Source: Terriglobia bacterium
GTDB lineage: Bacteria > Acidobacteriota > Terriglobia > JAJPHL01
Reading direction: 5' to 3'
Length of the DNA stretch: 54,757 nt
Assembly (NCBI GenBank): GCA_021325275.1
Contig: JAJPHL010000025.1
Span: forward strand, 1 to 54,757
Below, in pieces: positions 45,580 to 52,935 of this stretch. Numbering within the stretch: the stretch's first letter is position 1; each line of letters starts with the position of its first letter. Under the pieces are notes generated by a model that was not told where the DNA came from, did not search any database, and saw nothing but the letters and a program-made list of their open reading frames with translations. The translations under genes were made by a program, and so were the position numbers.

Positions 45580-46917
45580 ATGGCCCTGATCCAAAATGCT
45601 TTGGCGGTCGTCGTCGTGCTCGGCGTGATGATCATTTTTCACGAGCTGGGCCACTTCCTCGCCGCCAAGTATTTCGACGTCCGCGTGGAAGCCTTTTCCA
45701 TCGGATTCGGAAAACGCCTCGCGGGACGCCAAGTGGGCGACACCGACTATCGCTTGTGCGCGTTGCCGCTCGGCGGATACGTGAAGATGGCCGGCGACAA
45801 CATCGGCGAAGGCACCGGCGACCCCGGTGAGTTTTTGTCGAAGCCGCGCTGGCAGCGATTCTTCATCGCGGTGATGGGGCCGGTCTTCAATTTCATTCTC
45901 GCCGTGATCCTGCTCACCGGGCTTTACGTGGTGGTTTTCAAGCAACCCGCGTTTCTCGATAAGGCCGCGGAAATCGGATACGTCGCGCAAAACTCTCCGG
46001 CCGCCAAGGCCGGCATTCAACCCGGCGACCGCATCACGAAATTCGACGGCATCGCCAATCCCAATTGGGAAATCCTGGAATTTCATGTTCTCTCGAATCC
46101 CGCGCATCCCGTCGACACGACATTTGTGCGCGACGGTCAGGAGCACACCGCTACCGTCACGCCCGACGTCGAGGGACGTGAGCGCGTCGGCGTAGCTGGA
46201 TGGGGCCCGCTGTTGCCCGCGATGGTCGGCTCGGTCGATCCGGGAGAATCCGCTGCCAACGCCGGCGTTCAAGCGGGCGATCGGATCTATTCGGTGGACG
46301 GCAAGGTCATCTTGTATCGTCCCGAGATGATCGACATTGTGCAAAAGAGCAAGGGCGCGCCGCTGCATCTGGTGATCGAACGCGCCGGCAAGCGGTTCGA
46401 TACCACGGTCACGGCACGCAGCCGCGACACGCCGGGCGTGGGACCGATGTGGCGAATCGGCGTGACGTTTCAAGACTTGGTGATTTCCAAATCCCTTCCG
46501 CTGCCGGAGGCCTTTAAGGAATCGCTGTCGCGCAACCGCACGTTCGCCATGATGATTTTCGATTTCGCGGGAAAACTGCTGGAGCGGCGGATGTCGCCGC
46601 GCTCCATGGCCGGGCCGATCGGCATTAGCCAACAGGCCGGTGACGCGGCACGGCAAGGTCCGTACGATTTCATCACCTTGATGGCGTTCATCAGCATCAA
46701 TCTCGGAATCTTCAACCTCTTTCCGATTCCTATTCTCGACGGCGGACAGATTTTGCTGTTGCTGATTGAAGGCGCGCTGCGCCGCGACTTGAGTTTGGCG
46801 GTGAAAGAGAAAATCATCACCGTGGGTTTTGTATTTTTGGTGCTGTTCGCCGTGTACGTTTCATACATGGACATCGTGAAGTCCCTGCCGGCGCGCTTCG
46901 AGAAACTCCTTCCGTAG
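45580..46917 (+). CDS. rseP: RIP site-2 zinc metalloprotease (RseP/RasP)
   Basis: A 445-residue intramembrane protease. IIFHELGHFLAAKYFDV in the first membrane helix carries the HExxH zinc motif, and NLFPIPILDGGQILLLL near the C-terminus carries the LDG motif with the third ligand. Two PDZ domains lie between (AQNSPAAKAGIQPGDRI and GVQAGDRIYSVDGK). Such proteases cut membrane anti-sigma factors or clear signal peptides. It starts 9 nt after the dxr stop, and the next gene follows by 5 nt, so the operon continues. Confidence 0.92.
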   Translation: MALIQNALAVVVVLGVMIIFHELGHFLAAKYFDVRVEAFSIGFGKRLAGRQVGDTDYRLCALPLGGYVKMAGDNIGEGTGDPGEFLSKPRWQRFFIAVMGPVFNFILAVILLTGLYVVVFKQPAFLDKAAEIGYVAQNSPAAKAGIQPGDRITKFDGIANPNWEILEFHVLSNPAHPVDTTFVRDGQEHTATVTPDVEGRERVGVAGWGPLLPAMVGSVDPGESAANAGVQAGDRIYSVDGKVILYRPEMIDIVQKSKGAPLHLVIERAGKRFDTTVTARSRDTPGVGPMWRIGVTFQDLVISKSLPLPEAFKESLSRNRTFAMMIFDFAGKLLERRMSPRSMAGPIGISQQAGDAARQGPYDFITLMAFISINLGIFNLFPIPILDGGQILLLLIEGALRRDLSLAVKEKIITVGFVFLVLFAVYVSYMDIVKSLPARFEKLLP

Positions 46918-46922
46918 CCCCC

Positions 46923-47627
46923 ATGCCGGAAGACGCACTGACCGAAGACGACGCCCTCCTTCAACTTTCCCGCCGCGATCTTCCCGCACCGTCGATTGTC
47001 GCGATGTCGCGTCAAGAACGGTTGCAGAGTTCCTACCGCATAAAAGTCGCGCTCGTCGGGCATCCGAACACGCCCCGCACGATCAGTCTCGCACTGCTGC
47101 GCCATCTTTATTTACAGGACCTGGTGCAAGTGGCCATGACGCCGGGTGCGCCCGGCGATCTGCGGCGCGTCGCCGAGGATGCCGCGATCAATCGTCTGCC
47201 GGGACTGGCGTTGGGCGAGCGAATCGCGTTGGCGCGGCGCGGCACAGGGCGCATCACCGGCGCGCTGCTGACGGATCGCGAGATGCGCGTGGTCGAAGCG
47301 GCGTTGGGGAGTCCTGCACTGACCGAGGAACTAGTGGTGAAAGCGCTGGGGCTCGAGAGCATCACGGCGGGCGCGGTCGAGCGGATCGCCGCGCACGACC
47401 GGTGGTCGCATGCCTACGGAGTGAGGCTCGCGCTGCTGCGCCAGCCGCTGACGTCGCTGGGCCGCGTGCTGGCCCTTGCGCCGGTTGTGAAACGCAATGA
47501 CTTACTCGAAATCGCCGGCGATCCGCGGATGCCAGCCGATCGGCGGAAGTATCTCACGCGTCTGGCGCAGGCGGGGAAGTCGGCGTCGCGCGGTGGCGGG
47601 CGAACTATACACGGCGGTCCCCGCTAA
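46923..47627 (+). CDS. Conserved-looking unknown, helical repeat protein
   Basis: A 234-residue soluble protein that I do not assign. It is almost entirely alpha-helical with recurring blocks of about 30-40 residues (NTPRTISLALLRHLYLQDLVQVA, VAEDAAINRLPGLALGERIALARRG, LGSPALTEELVVKALG, DPRMPADRRKYLTRLAQAG), like HEAT or leucine-rich-variant repeats. The tail is Gly/Arg-rich (SRGGGRTIHGGPR). It follows rseP by 5 nt and so is probably cotranscribed with the envelope lipid genes. A scaffolding or sensor role is only a guess. Confidence 0.6.
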   Translation: MPEDALTEDDALLQLSRRDLPAPSIVAMSRQERLQSSYRIKVALVGHPNTPRTISLALLRHLYLQDLVQVAMTPGAPGDLRRVAEDAAINRLPGLALGERIALARRGTGRITGALLTDREMRVVEAALGSPALTEELVVKALGLESITAGAVERIAAHDRWSHAYGVRLALLRQPLTSLGRVLALAPVVKRNDLLEIAGDPRMPADRRKYLTRLAQAGKSASRGGGRTIHGGPR

Positions 47628-47640
47628 GCTCGGCAATTTC

Positions 47641-47738
47641 ACCACAGAGCGCACAGAGAAACCACTGAGGACACAGAGATGTTTTACCTGAGGTGAACGT
47701 TCTCTGTGTCCTCCGTGTTTCTCTGTGTTCTCCGTGGT
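47641..47738. repeat. Long inverted repeat (CACAGAG element)
   Basis: A left arm of 39 nt (47641-47679) rich in CACAGAG and GGACACAGAGA is answered by a right arm at 47701-47738 rich in TCTCTGTGTCCTCCGTG. Pairing covers almost the whole arms with only a few mismatches, around a 21-nt loop. It lies 13 nt after the preceding stop. Elements of this composition recur between genes in many soil bacteria. It may act as a bidirectional terminator, or be a miniature mobile element. Confidence 0.65.
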
Positions 47739-47980
47739 TACTTGCCAACCTTAACCGGGGCCCTCGTGAATCTAGCGAAATCGCTTGGTCCCCAATCAAG
47801 ACTTGCGATGGACTTCGCCTGTGCTATAGGATCGTTTTGTATCAACAACCAGCACCTGCTCCACGCGAATTTTTCTGGAGCCGGCTGGGCTTTTCCGGTG
47901 TCTATAGATGGCCCGCATCAACGCCCGCGGGGCTGTCATTGTGATGTCGTTGAGGATATCGGAAGCCTTGCGTTTTGCTA

Positions 47981-47986
47981 TATAAT
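47981..47986 (+). promoter_or_regulatory. -10 element TATAAT of the first exported TPR gene
   Basis: A perfect TATAAT lies 51 nt before ATG 48038, leaving a leader of about 45 nt that contains CAGGAG (48021-48026). No clear -35 is seen. Confidence 0.5.
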
Positions 47987-48037
47987 GCCGCCCAGTTACA
48001 GGACCGCCATTATCTAAAGCCAGGAGCCGCTCGAACA

Positions 48038-49270
48038 ATGTTCAGGAAGTTGCCCCCCGTCGCCGCTTTCCTCCTCCTACTCGCGTTCGCCGCGCCCGTC
48101 GCATGCCTCTTCGCCCAGCAAATTACCGACGCTACCGAATACAACGCGTACGTCGCCGCGCTCGGCGAGAAAGATCCCGCCAAGCAAGTCCAGTTGCTCG
48201 ACGCATATCTGGCCGCGTATCCCAAGACCGTGATGAAGGAGCAGGCGCTGCAGTTGAAACTGCGAGCGTTGCAAGCCACGGGAAAACCAGTTGAGGACAC
48301 CGCGCGCGACATCCTACAGGTAAACCCAAACAACAATATGGCGGTGGTGGTACTTGCGTACGCGTTCATTCAAACGCCGCCCGCGGAGAACGATCCCGCC
48401 CTTCAGGACAAGCTGGCCGCCGCCGAAGCCAACGCGAAACACTTGGTCGATATCGCCAGTTCCATGCCCAAGCCCGATAACGTCAGCGACGATGCGTTTC
48501 AAGCGAGCAAGAATACGATGCTCGCCACCGCCGATCAGGCGCAGGCGATCGTAGGACTGTATCGCAAGGACTATGGAGCGTCGCTGGAAGCGTTTAAGAA
48601 AGCCGCCGCCATCACACCCAACGATGGCGCGCTGTTTTATCGGATCGGCGACACCATGGTCAAGGAAAAGCCGATTAAGTGGGACGCCGCGCTGTGGGCC
48701 TTCGCGCGCGCCGTCACGCTAGAGGGTCCGGGCGCGATGCCGGCAGCGGGCAAACAGCAAGTCGACACGTATCTCACTACGGCTTATACGCGATATCACG
48801 GTTCCGAGGAAGGTCTGGCGGACTTGAAAGCGCAAGCCAAGGCCGCGCCATTTCCTCCCGATGGATTCCATATCAAGACCAAGGCCGAACTCGCGCCGCC
48901 GCCTCCGCCCGAGCCGGCGATTCCCGACGACGTCACGAAAATGTCTTTCCCTCAGATGGAAACGGTGTTGACCAAGGGCGACGAGAAGTCGAAGGAAGTG
49001 CTCGGCAAGCTGAAGGCCGTAGGGGAAATGGACTTTGAAGGCGTGATCGTCGCGTTTGTCGCGCCGCGCACCCTGCACTTGGCGGTGTCGAAACAAGCGC
49101 AAGACACGCCCGGCGCGTTCGATGTAGTATTGTCGCTCACCGCGCCGGTGCTGCCAGCGCGCGTGCCGAAGGGCAAGAAGATCGAGTTTACGGGGACGGT
49201 AAGGGACTTCAAGTCCGGCCCGTTCGCGCTGGTGCTGGGCGGCGGCAAGATTGTTCCGCCTTCGAAGTAA
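48038..49270 (+). CDS. Exported TPR-like protein, tandem paralog 1
   Basis: A 410-residue protein with a signal peptide (MFRKLPPVAAFLLLLAF, cut near LFAQ). Residues from about 30 to 260 are tetratricopeptide-like helices with a YNAYVAALGEKDPAKQVQLLDAYLAAYP opening. A proline-rich linker (PPPPPEPAIPDDVTKM) leads to a beta-rich C-terminal domain of about 115 residues ending KIEFTGTVRDF and KIVPPSK. It is a close relative of the next gene, collinear over the whole length. CAGGAG lies 11 nt before ATG 48038. I do not recognise a named family; a periplasmic adaptor is possible. Confidence 0.7.
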   Translation: MFRKLPPVAAFLLLLAFAAPVACLFAQQITDATEYNAYVAALGEKDPAKQVQLLDAYLAAYPKTVMKEQALQLKLRALQATGKPVEDTARDILQVNPNNNMAVVVLAYAFIQTPPAENDPALQDKLAAAEANAKHLVDIASSMPKPDNVSDDAFQASKNTMLATADQAQAIVGLYRKDYGASLEAFKKAAAITPNDGALFYRIGDTMVKEKPIKWDAALWAFARAVTLEGPGAMPAAGKQQVDTYLTTAYTRYHGSEEGLADLKAQAKAAPFPPDGFHIKTKAELAPPPPPEPAIPDDVTKMSFPQMETVLTKGDEKSKEVLGKLKAVGEMDFEGVIVAFVAPRTLHLAVSKQAQDTPGAFDVVLSLTAPVLPARVPKGKKIEFTGTVRDFKSGPFALVLGGGKIVPPSK

Positions 49271-49330
49271 TCGATTAAGCCGTAACCGTTGGGATTGTTG
49301 GTGTGTCCCTATTACTGAGGAGCTAACGCA

Positions 49331-50590
49331 ATGTTCAGAACGTTGAAGCCGAGAAAGTTGATCGCACTGGGAGTGCTGCTAGGCGCGGTGATGGCCGTGG
49401 CGCAAGCGGCGCAAAACCTTCCCAAAGACGCCGCCGAGTACAACGTGTATTACGCCGCGGTCACCGAAGCGGACCCCGCCAAAAAGATCGCCGCTCTGGA
49501 CGCCTACTTGGCTAAGTATCCCAACTCCGTGGCCAAGGAACAGGTCCTGGAAATCAAGATGCAAACGCAGTCGACCACCGGCGCGGGCTTACCGGCGCTG
49601 GTGGAGACGGCCAAGGCGCTTTTGACCGTGAATCCGAAGCACGAGCGCGCACGCCTGATCTTGAGCTTCGCGTTCCTGCAAGCTCCGCCCGCCGAAACCG
49701 ATCCGCAATTCCAGCAGAAGCTGGACGACGCCGCAGCCAACGCCAAGGCCGGCATCGAGGGCATCAACGACATGAAGCGCGGCGAAGGCGTCAGCGACGC
49801 CGATTTCCAGGCCAACAAGAACGTCACTTCCGGCACGCACTATCGCGTGTTGGGCGTGATTGGATTCCTGAAGAAGGACGTCAATGAAGGCATCGCGAAT
49901 TTCAAGAAGGCCGCCGAGATGATGCCGAATGACGCGAGCCTCCCGGCGGCAATCGCCGACACGCTGGCGCGTCAACCCCAGAAGGATTACGACCAAATCA
50001 TGTGGTACTACGCACGCGCCGACATGATCGAGGGCGCGCAGGCGCTGCAAGGCCAAACCAAGACGACGGTCGATTCATATCTGGCGCGCGCTTACAAGAA
50101 TCGCCATGGTTCCGACGAGGGATTTGATCAGTTGAAGGCCGCCGCGAAGGCCTCGCCGAACCCTCCCGAGGGATTCCACATCAAGACCGCTGCGGAAATG
50201 GCTCCGCCGCCTCCGCCGCCTCCCCCCGAAGCGCCGATTCCCGACGACGTGACGAAGATGCCTTTCGGCCAAATCAAGTACGTGTTGTCGAAGGACGACG
50301 ACAAGGCCAAGGAAGTCTTCGGCAAGCTGAAAGCCGTCGGTGAAATGGGCTTGGACGGCACCATCGTTTCCTTCACCGCGCCGCGCACGGTTAAAGTGGC
50401 AGTGCTGAAGAAGACGCAAGAGACCGAAGGCGAGTTCGACGTGATCCTGGTGCTGGCCGCGCCGACCACTGCGGTGCGTGCCGCCAAGGGGAAGTCGATT
50501 GAGTTTACGGGCGTCGTGAAAGATTTCAAGGCGAATCCGTTCGCCCTGACACTCACCGACGGAAAGATCCTGCCACCGTCGAAGAAGTAA
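49331..50590 (+). CDS. Exported TPR-like protein, tandem paralog 2
   Basis: A 419-residue protein with a signal peptide (residues 1 to about 26, ending AQAAQ). It shares the full layout of paralog 1: TPR helices opening with AAEYNVYYAAVTEADPAKKIAALDAYLAKYP, the linker PPPPPPPPEAPIPDDVTKMPF, and the C-terminal domain GKLKAVGEMGLDGTIVSFTAPRT to KILPPSKK. The pair arose by tandem duplication. GAGGAGC lies 7 nt before ATG 49331, and only 60 nt separate the two genes, so they probably share a transcript, which ends at the terminator just downstream. Confidence 0.7.
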   Translation: MFRTLKPRKLIALGVLLGAVMAVAQAAQNLPKDAAEYNVYYAAVTEADPAKKIAALDAYLAKYPNSVAKEQVLEIKMQTQSTTGAGLPALVETAKALLTVNPKHERARLILSFAFLQAPPAETDPQFQQKLDDAAANAKAGIEGINDMKRGEGVSDADFQANKNVTSGTHYRVLGVIGFLKKDVNEGIANFKKAAEMMPNDASLPAAIADTLARQPQKDYDQIMWYYARADMIEGAQALQGQTKTTVDSYLARAYKNRHGSDEGFDQLKAAAKASPNPPEGFHIKTAAEMAPPPPPPPPEAPIPDDVTKMPFGQIKYVLSKDDDKAKEVFGKLKAVGEMGLDGTIVSFTAPRTVKVAVLKKTQETEGEFDVILVLAAPTTAVRAAKGKSIEFTGVVKDFKANPFALTLTDGKILPPSKK

Positions 50591-50615
50591 GCTCTTGTTT
50601 TCGGGAGTAGATCGA

Positions 50616-50649
50616 CCCGCGACGTTCCGGCGTCGCGGGCTTCTTTTTT
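50616..50649 (+). terminator. Rho-independent terminator
   Basis: CCCGCGACG (50616-50624), loop TTCCGG, CGTCGCGGG (50631-50639) form a 9-bp GC stem followed by CTTCTTTTTT (50640-50649). It lies 26 nt after the second TPR gene and closes that unit. Confidence 0.9.
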
Positions 50650-50741
50650 GTGGAGCTTCATGCCTCCACGCGAATTACTCGTCCCGATGAACCACTGGCT
50701 TGCTCGACTTCTTGTGGCGGCGCATAACCGCAGTATACCGC

Positions 50742-51092
50742 TTACCGCCGACCCTGCGTGCGCCCCGCGCCGTCGCGACCCGCGGCCGCCGCCGCGCGTG
50801 ATGTGGACGGCACCGGCTCGTAGGCGCGTCCGATGGGCCGCGTGCCGTTGAAACCGCGCACCAGCGTCTCGGCCGGCTTATTGCGGAAGTCGGTCGTGAG
50901 GTTATATTCGGCAATCTTGCGTGAGAGTGTATTGCGATGCATGCCCAAGGTGCGCGCGGCACGCGATTGATTGCCCTTCACGCGCTCCAAAACGCGGCTG
51001 ATGTAGCACTTCTCGAAATCCTGGACGATGGCGTCGTAACGGATGCCCTTTTCCACCATTTGTTGTATGAGTGCTTCCAACTGTTCTCTCAC
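50742..51092 (-). CDS. Fis-family helix-turn-helix protein with Ala/Arg-rich tail
   Basis: A 116-residue DNA-binding protein. Residues 1-65 have the Fis/NtrC-C-terminal fold: FEKCYISRVLERVKGNQSRAARTLGMHRNTLSRKI is the HTH_8 signature. The remaining 50 residues are disordered, rich in Ala, Gly and Arg, and unlike E. coli Fis, which lacks such a tail. The GTG start at 51092 has a strong GGAGG ribosome site 5-10 nt upstream. It follows cvpA by 18 nt and is the last gene of a purC-cvpA-fis unit. A nucleoid or gene-specific regulator is likely. Confidence 0.85.
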   Translation of the reverse strand: MREQLEALIQQMVEKGIRYDAIVQDFEKCYISRVLERVKGNQSRAARTLGMHRNTLSRKIAEYNLTTDFRNKPAETLVRGFNGTRPIGRAYEPVPSTSRAAAAAGRDGAGRTQGRR

Positions 51093-51110
51093 GCGACCCC
51101 TCCGAATCCT

Positions 51111-51662
51111 CTATAGAGTTTTTGAACTTCCGGAACGAGACTGCCAAACCTTTCGTGCGCGTTCCAAACCCTGCCAAAAGCTTTGCTGCATCCCCGCCGG
51201 CGCACCGGCGGCTAAAGCACGTGAGCCCTGCACCAAGTATGGCGCTAGGCGCGAGCGCTCGGCGATTTCCCGGCCCGGTGCGAACGCCACCAAAGCCAGA
51301 ACCAGCGCCAGGCTCAGCAACAGACCTTTGACCAGGCCGAAGCTCGCGCCCAAAAGACGATCGGCCCCGCGCAGGCCCGCCGCCTTCACCACGCGGCCGA
51401 CGATCGCGTTAACGATGGCGCCGGCCACTAACGCAGCCGCAACAATCGCGATGAACGCGGCCAGCCACGCCGCTTCTCGCGACTTTACGTACGGCTCAAA
51501 CCACGGAGCGATGTCGCGATAAAACCACAACGCGGCGATCACCCCGCCGATCGAGGCGGTCAGCGAAATCAACTCGCGAACCAACCCCTTCAAGAAACTC
51601 AACAGCACCGAGATCGTCACAATCGCGGCGATCGCGTAATCCAATCCCGACCAATCCGACAT
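51111..51662 (-). CDS. cvpA: CvpA family membrane protein
   Basis: A 183-residue protein with four membrane segments. DYAIAAIVTISVLLSFLKGLVRELISL is the CvpA opening and RLLGASFGLVKGLLLSLALVLAL the conserved second half. CvpA is needed for colicin V production in E. coli, where it sits upstream of purF, and has since been tied to envelope integrity. Here it directly follows purC with no gap between stop and start, another purine-linked location. Molecular role unknown. Confidence 0.85.
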   Translation of the reverse strand: MSDWSGLDYAIAAIVTISVLLSFLKGLVRELISLTASIGGVIAALWFYRDIAPWFEPYVKSREAAWLAAFIAIVAAALVAGAIVNAIVGRVVKAAGLRGADRLLGASFGLVKGLLLSLALVLALVAFAPGREIAERSRLAPYLVQGSRALAAGAPAGMQQSFWQGLERARKVWQSRSGSSKTL

Positions 51663-52628
51663 CTACAACTGGCGACCGGTGAGCAGCCGGTACGCTTCCA
51701 AATATTTTTGCGACGTACGCTCCACCACGTCAGCGGGCAAAGCCGGCGCGGGCGGTTGCTTGTTCCACGCCAGCGTCTCCAGATAGTCGCGCACAAACTG
51801 TTTATCGAATGACGGCTGCGGACCGCCCGGCGAGTACTTGTCGCGCGGCCAATACCGGCTGGAGTCCGGCGTCAACGCTTCATCGCAAAGAATCAGTTGC
51901 TCGCTCTCTCCTTCGCCATCCGGCCGATCTCCGGCTCTCGATTCGCCGCCGATCAAGCCCAGCTCGAACTTGGTGTCGGCCAGAATGATTCCGCGGCTCT
52001 CCGCCCATTCCGACGCCTTCTTGTATAACGACAAACTCAGGCTCCGCATCTTCGCCGCCAGCTCGCGGCCGGCGATTTTTTCTACTTCAGAAAACGGAAT
52101 GTTGATGTCGTGACCGCTCGGCGCTTTCGTCGCGGGCGTAAACAGCGGTTCCGGCAAGCGGTCGGATTCGCGCAGTCCCGCGGGCAACGCCATTCCACAA
52201 AGCGTTCCAGAAGCACGATAGTCCTTCCAGCCCGATCCGGAGAGATAGCCGCGCACCACACACTCCACCGGGATCATGCGCGCCTTGCGCACCAGCATCG
52301 AGCGGCCGCGCAGCAAGTCGGCGGCGGCGCGGAACGGCTCGGGATACTCGGCGATGTTCGCGGTAATAACATGGTTCGCCACAAGGTGCCGCAGTTTCTC
52401 GAACCAGAACAACGACGTCTGCGTGAGCACCTCGCCTTTGCGCGGAATTCCGTTGGGCATGACGCAGTCGAACGCGGAAATGCGGTCGGTGGCCACGAAA
52501 AGCAGCGCGTCCACTTTTCCGCCGGGGCCGTCGACCCGGCCGGCATCGTAGAGGTCGCGGACTTTCCCGCGCGCCACTAAAACCCAACCTTCCATTTCTG
52601 TCAAGAGAATCGTTTGTTCTGCAATCAC
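51663..52628 (-). CDS. purC: SAICAR synthetase (PurC)
   Basis: A 321-residue enzyme that ligates aspartate to CAIR with ATP in purine synthesis. VARGKVRDLYDAG is the ATP-binding start, ISAFDCVMPNGIPRKGEVL and VECVVRGYLSGSGWKDY are signature 1 and 2 regions, and LADTKFELGLI supplies metal-binding acidic residues. GTG 52628 is used; ATG 52595, which starts immediately at the domain, is an alternative. An insertion around residues 225-240 (GESRAGDRPDGEGESEQ) lengthens one loop relative to E. coli PurC, consistent with the longer 290-320-residue branch. It heads the purC-cvpA-fis unit. Confidence 0.92.
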   Translation of the reverse strand: MIAEQTILLTEMEGWVLVARGKVRDLYDAGRVDGPGGKVDALLFVATDRISAFDCVMPNGIPRKGEVLTQTSLFWFEKLRHLVANHVITANIAEYPEPFRAAADLLRGRSMLVRKARMIPVECVVRGYLSGSGWKDYRASGTLCGMALPAGLRESDRLPEPLFTPATKAPSGHDINIPFSEVEKIAGRELAAKMRSLSLSLYKKASEWAESRGIILADTKFELGLIGGESRAGDRPDGEGESEQLILCDEALTPDSSRYWPRDKYSPGGPQPSFDKQFVRDYLETLAWNKQPPAPALPADVVERTSQKYLEAYRLLTGRQL

Positions 52629-52935
52629 GTTAGTCGCTCACTCTGGGGAGGGTGTCATTCTAACGAGGAGCGAAAGATTGTCAAGAAAAGATTTAGATGC
52701 TTGGAAGGCCCTAAACATGCGGGTTCCAGCGATGTGGCCCCTGGGAACGCCGCGCGCACGAATCGCAAAAACAAAATCGCGAAAAGCGTTTGACGATTTT
52801 TTCCGCCGGTGCAGTTGTCTGCGATGGCGGACGGGCCCGTTCGCTGCCGCGAATGCTTCTGATTTGGACACGAGCACACGGCCTCAGCGCGAAACCCAAG
52901 CCGGGCCCACGGCGTCCATAGATGGTAGGCTGTCA
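52629..52935. other. 307-nt divergent gap between purC and the aminotransferase gene
   Basis: No gene is supported here. The rightward frame stays open from 52678, but this part has no family likeness. It contains a copy of the dispersed hairpin repeat (52816-52863). No clear -10 was identified for either flanking gene. Confidence 0.5.
52816..52863. repeat. Dispersed hairpin repeat, copy 2
   Basis: GTCTGCG is followed by CGTTCGC-TGCC-GCGAATG and CTTCTGAT, matching the skeleton at 6526-6568 with a few substitutions. One arm pair is a G-T type mismatch. It lies about 73 nt before the aminotransferase start, much as copy 1 lies about 90 nt before the PIG-L gene. Confidence 0.5.

Larger units (their letters stand above)
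47628..48037. other. 410-nt gap with a large inverted repeat and a promoter
   Basis: No gene is supported here. It contains the 39-nt-arm hairpin repeat at 47641-47738 and, near its right end, a TATAAT (47981-47986) serving the exported TPR gene. The minus-strand frame at 47796-48038 has no family likeness and was not called. Confidence 0.55.

Noticed and set aside
47796-48038. 80-codon minus-strand frame
   Set aside because: It overlaps the promoter and leader of the TPR gene and shows no ribosome site or family likeness.
52678-52935. Upstream extension of the aminotransferase frame
   Set aside because: It has no class III aminotransferase likeness and contains the dispersed repeat; family homology starts after 52936.
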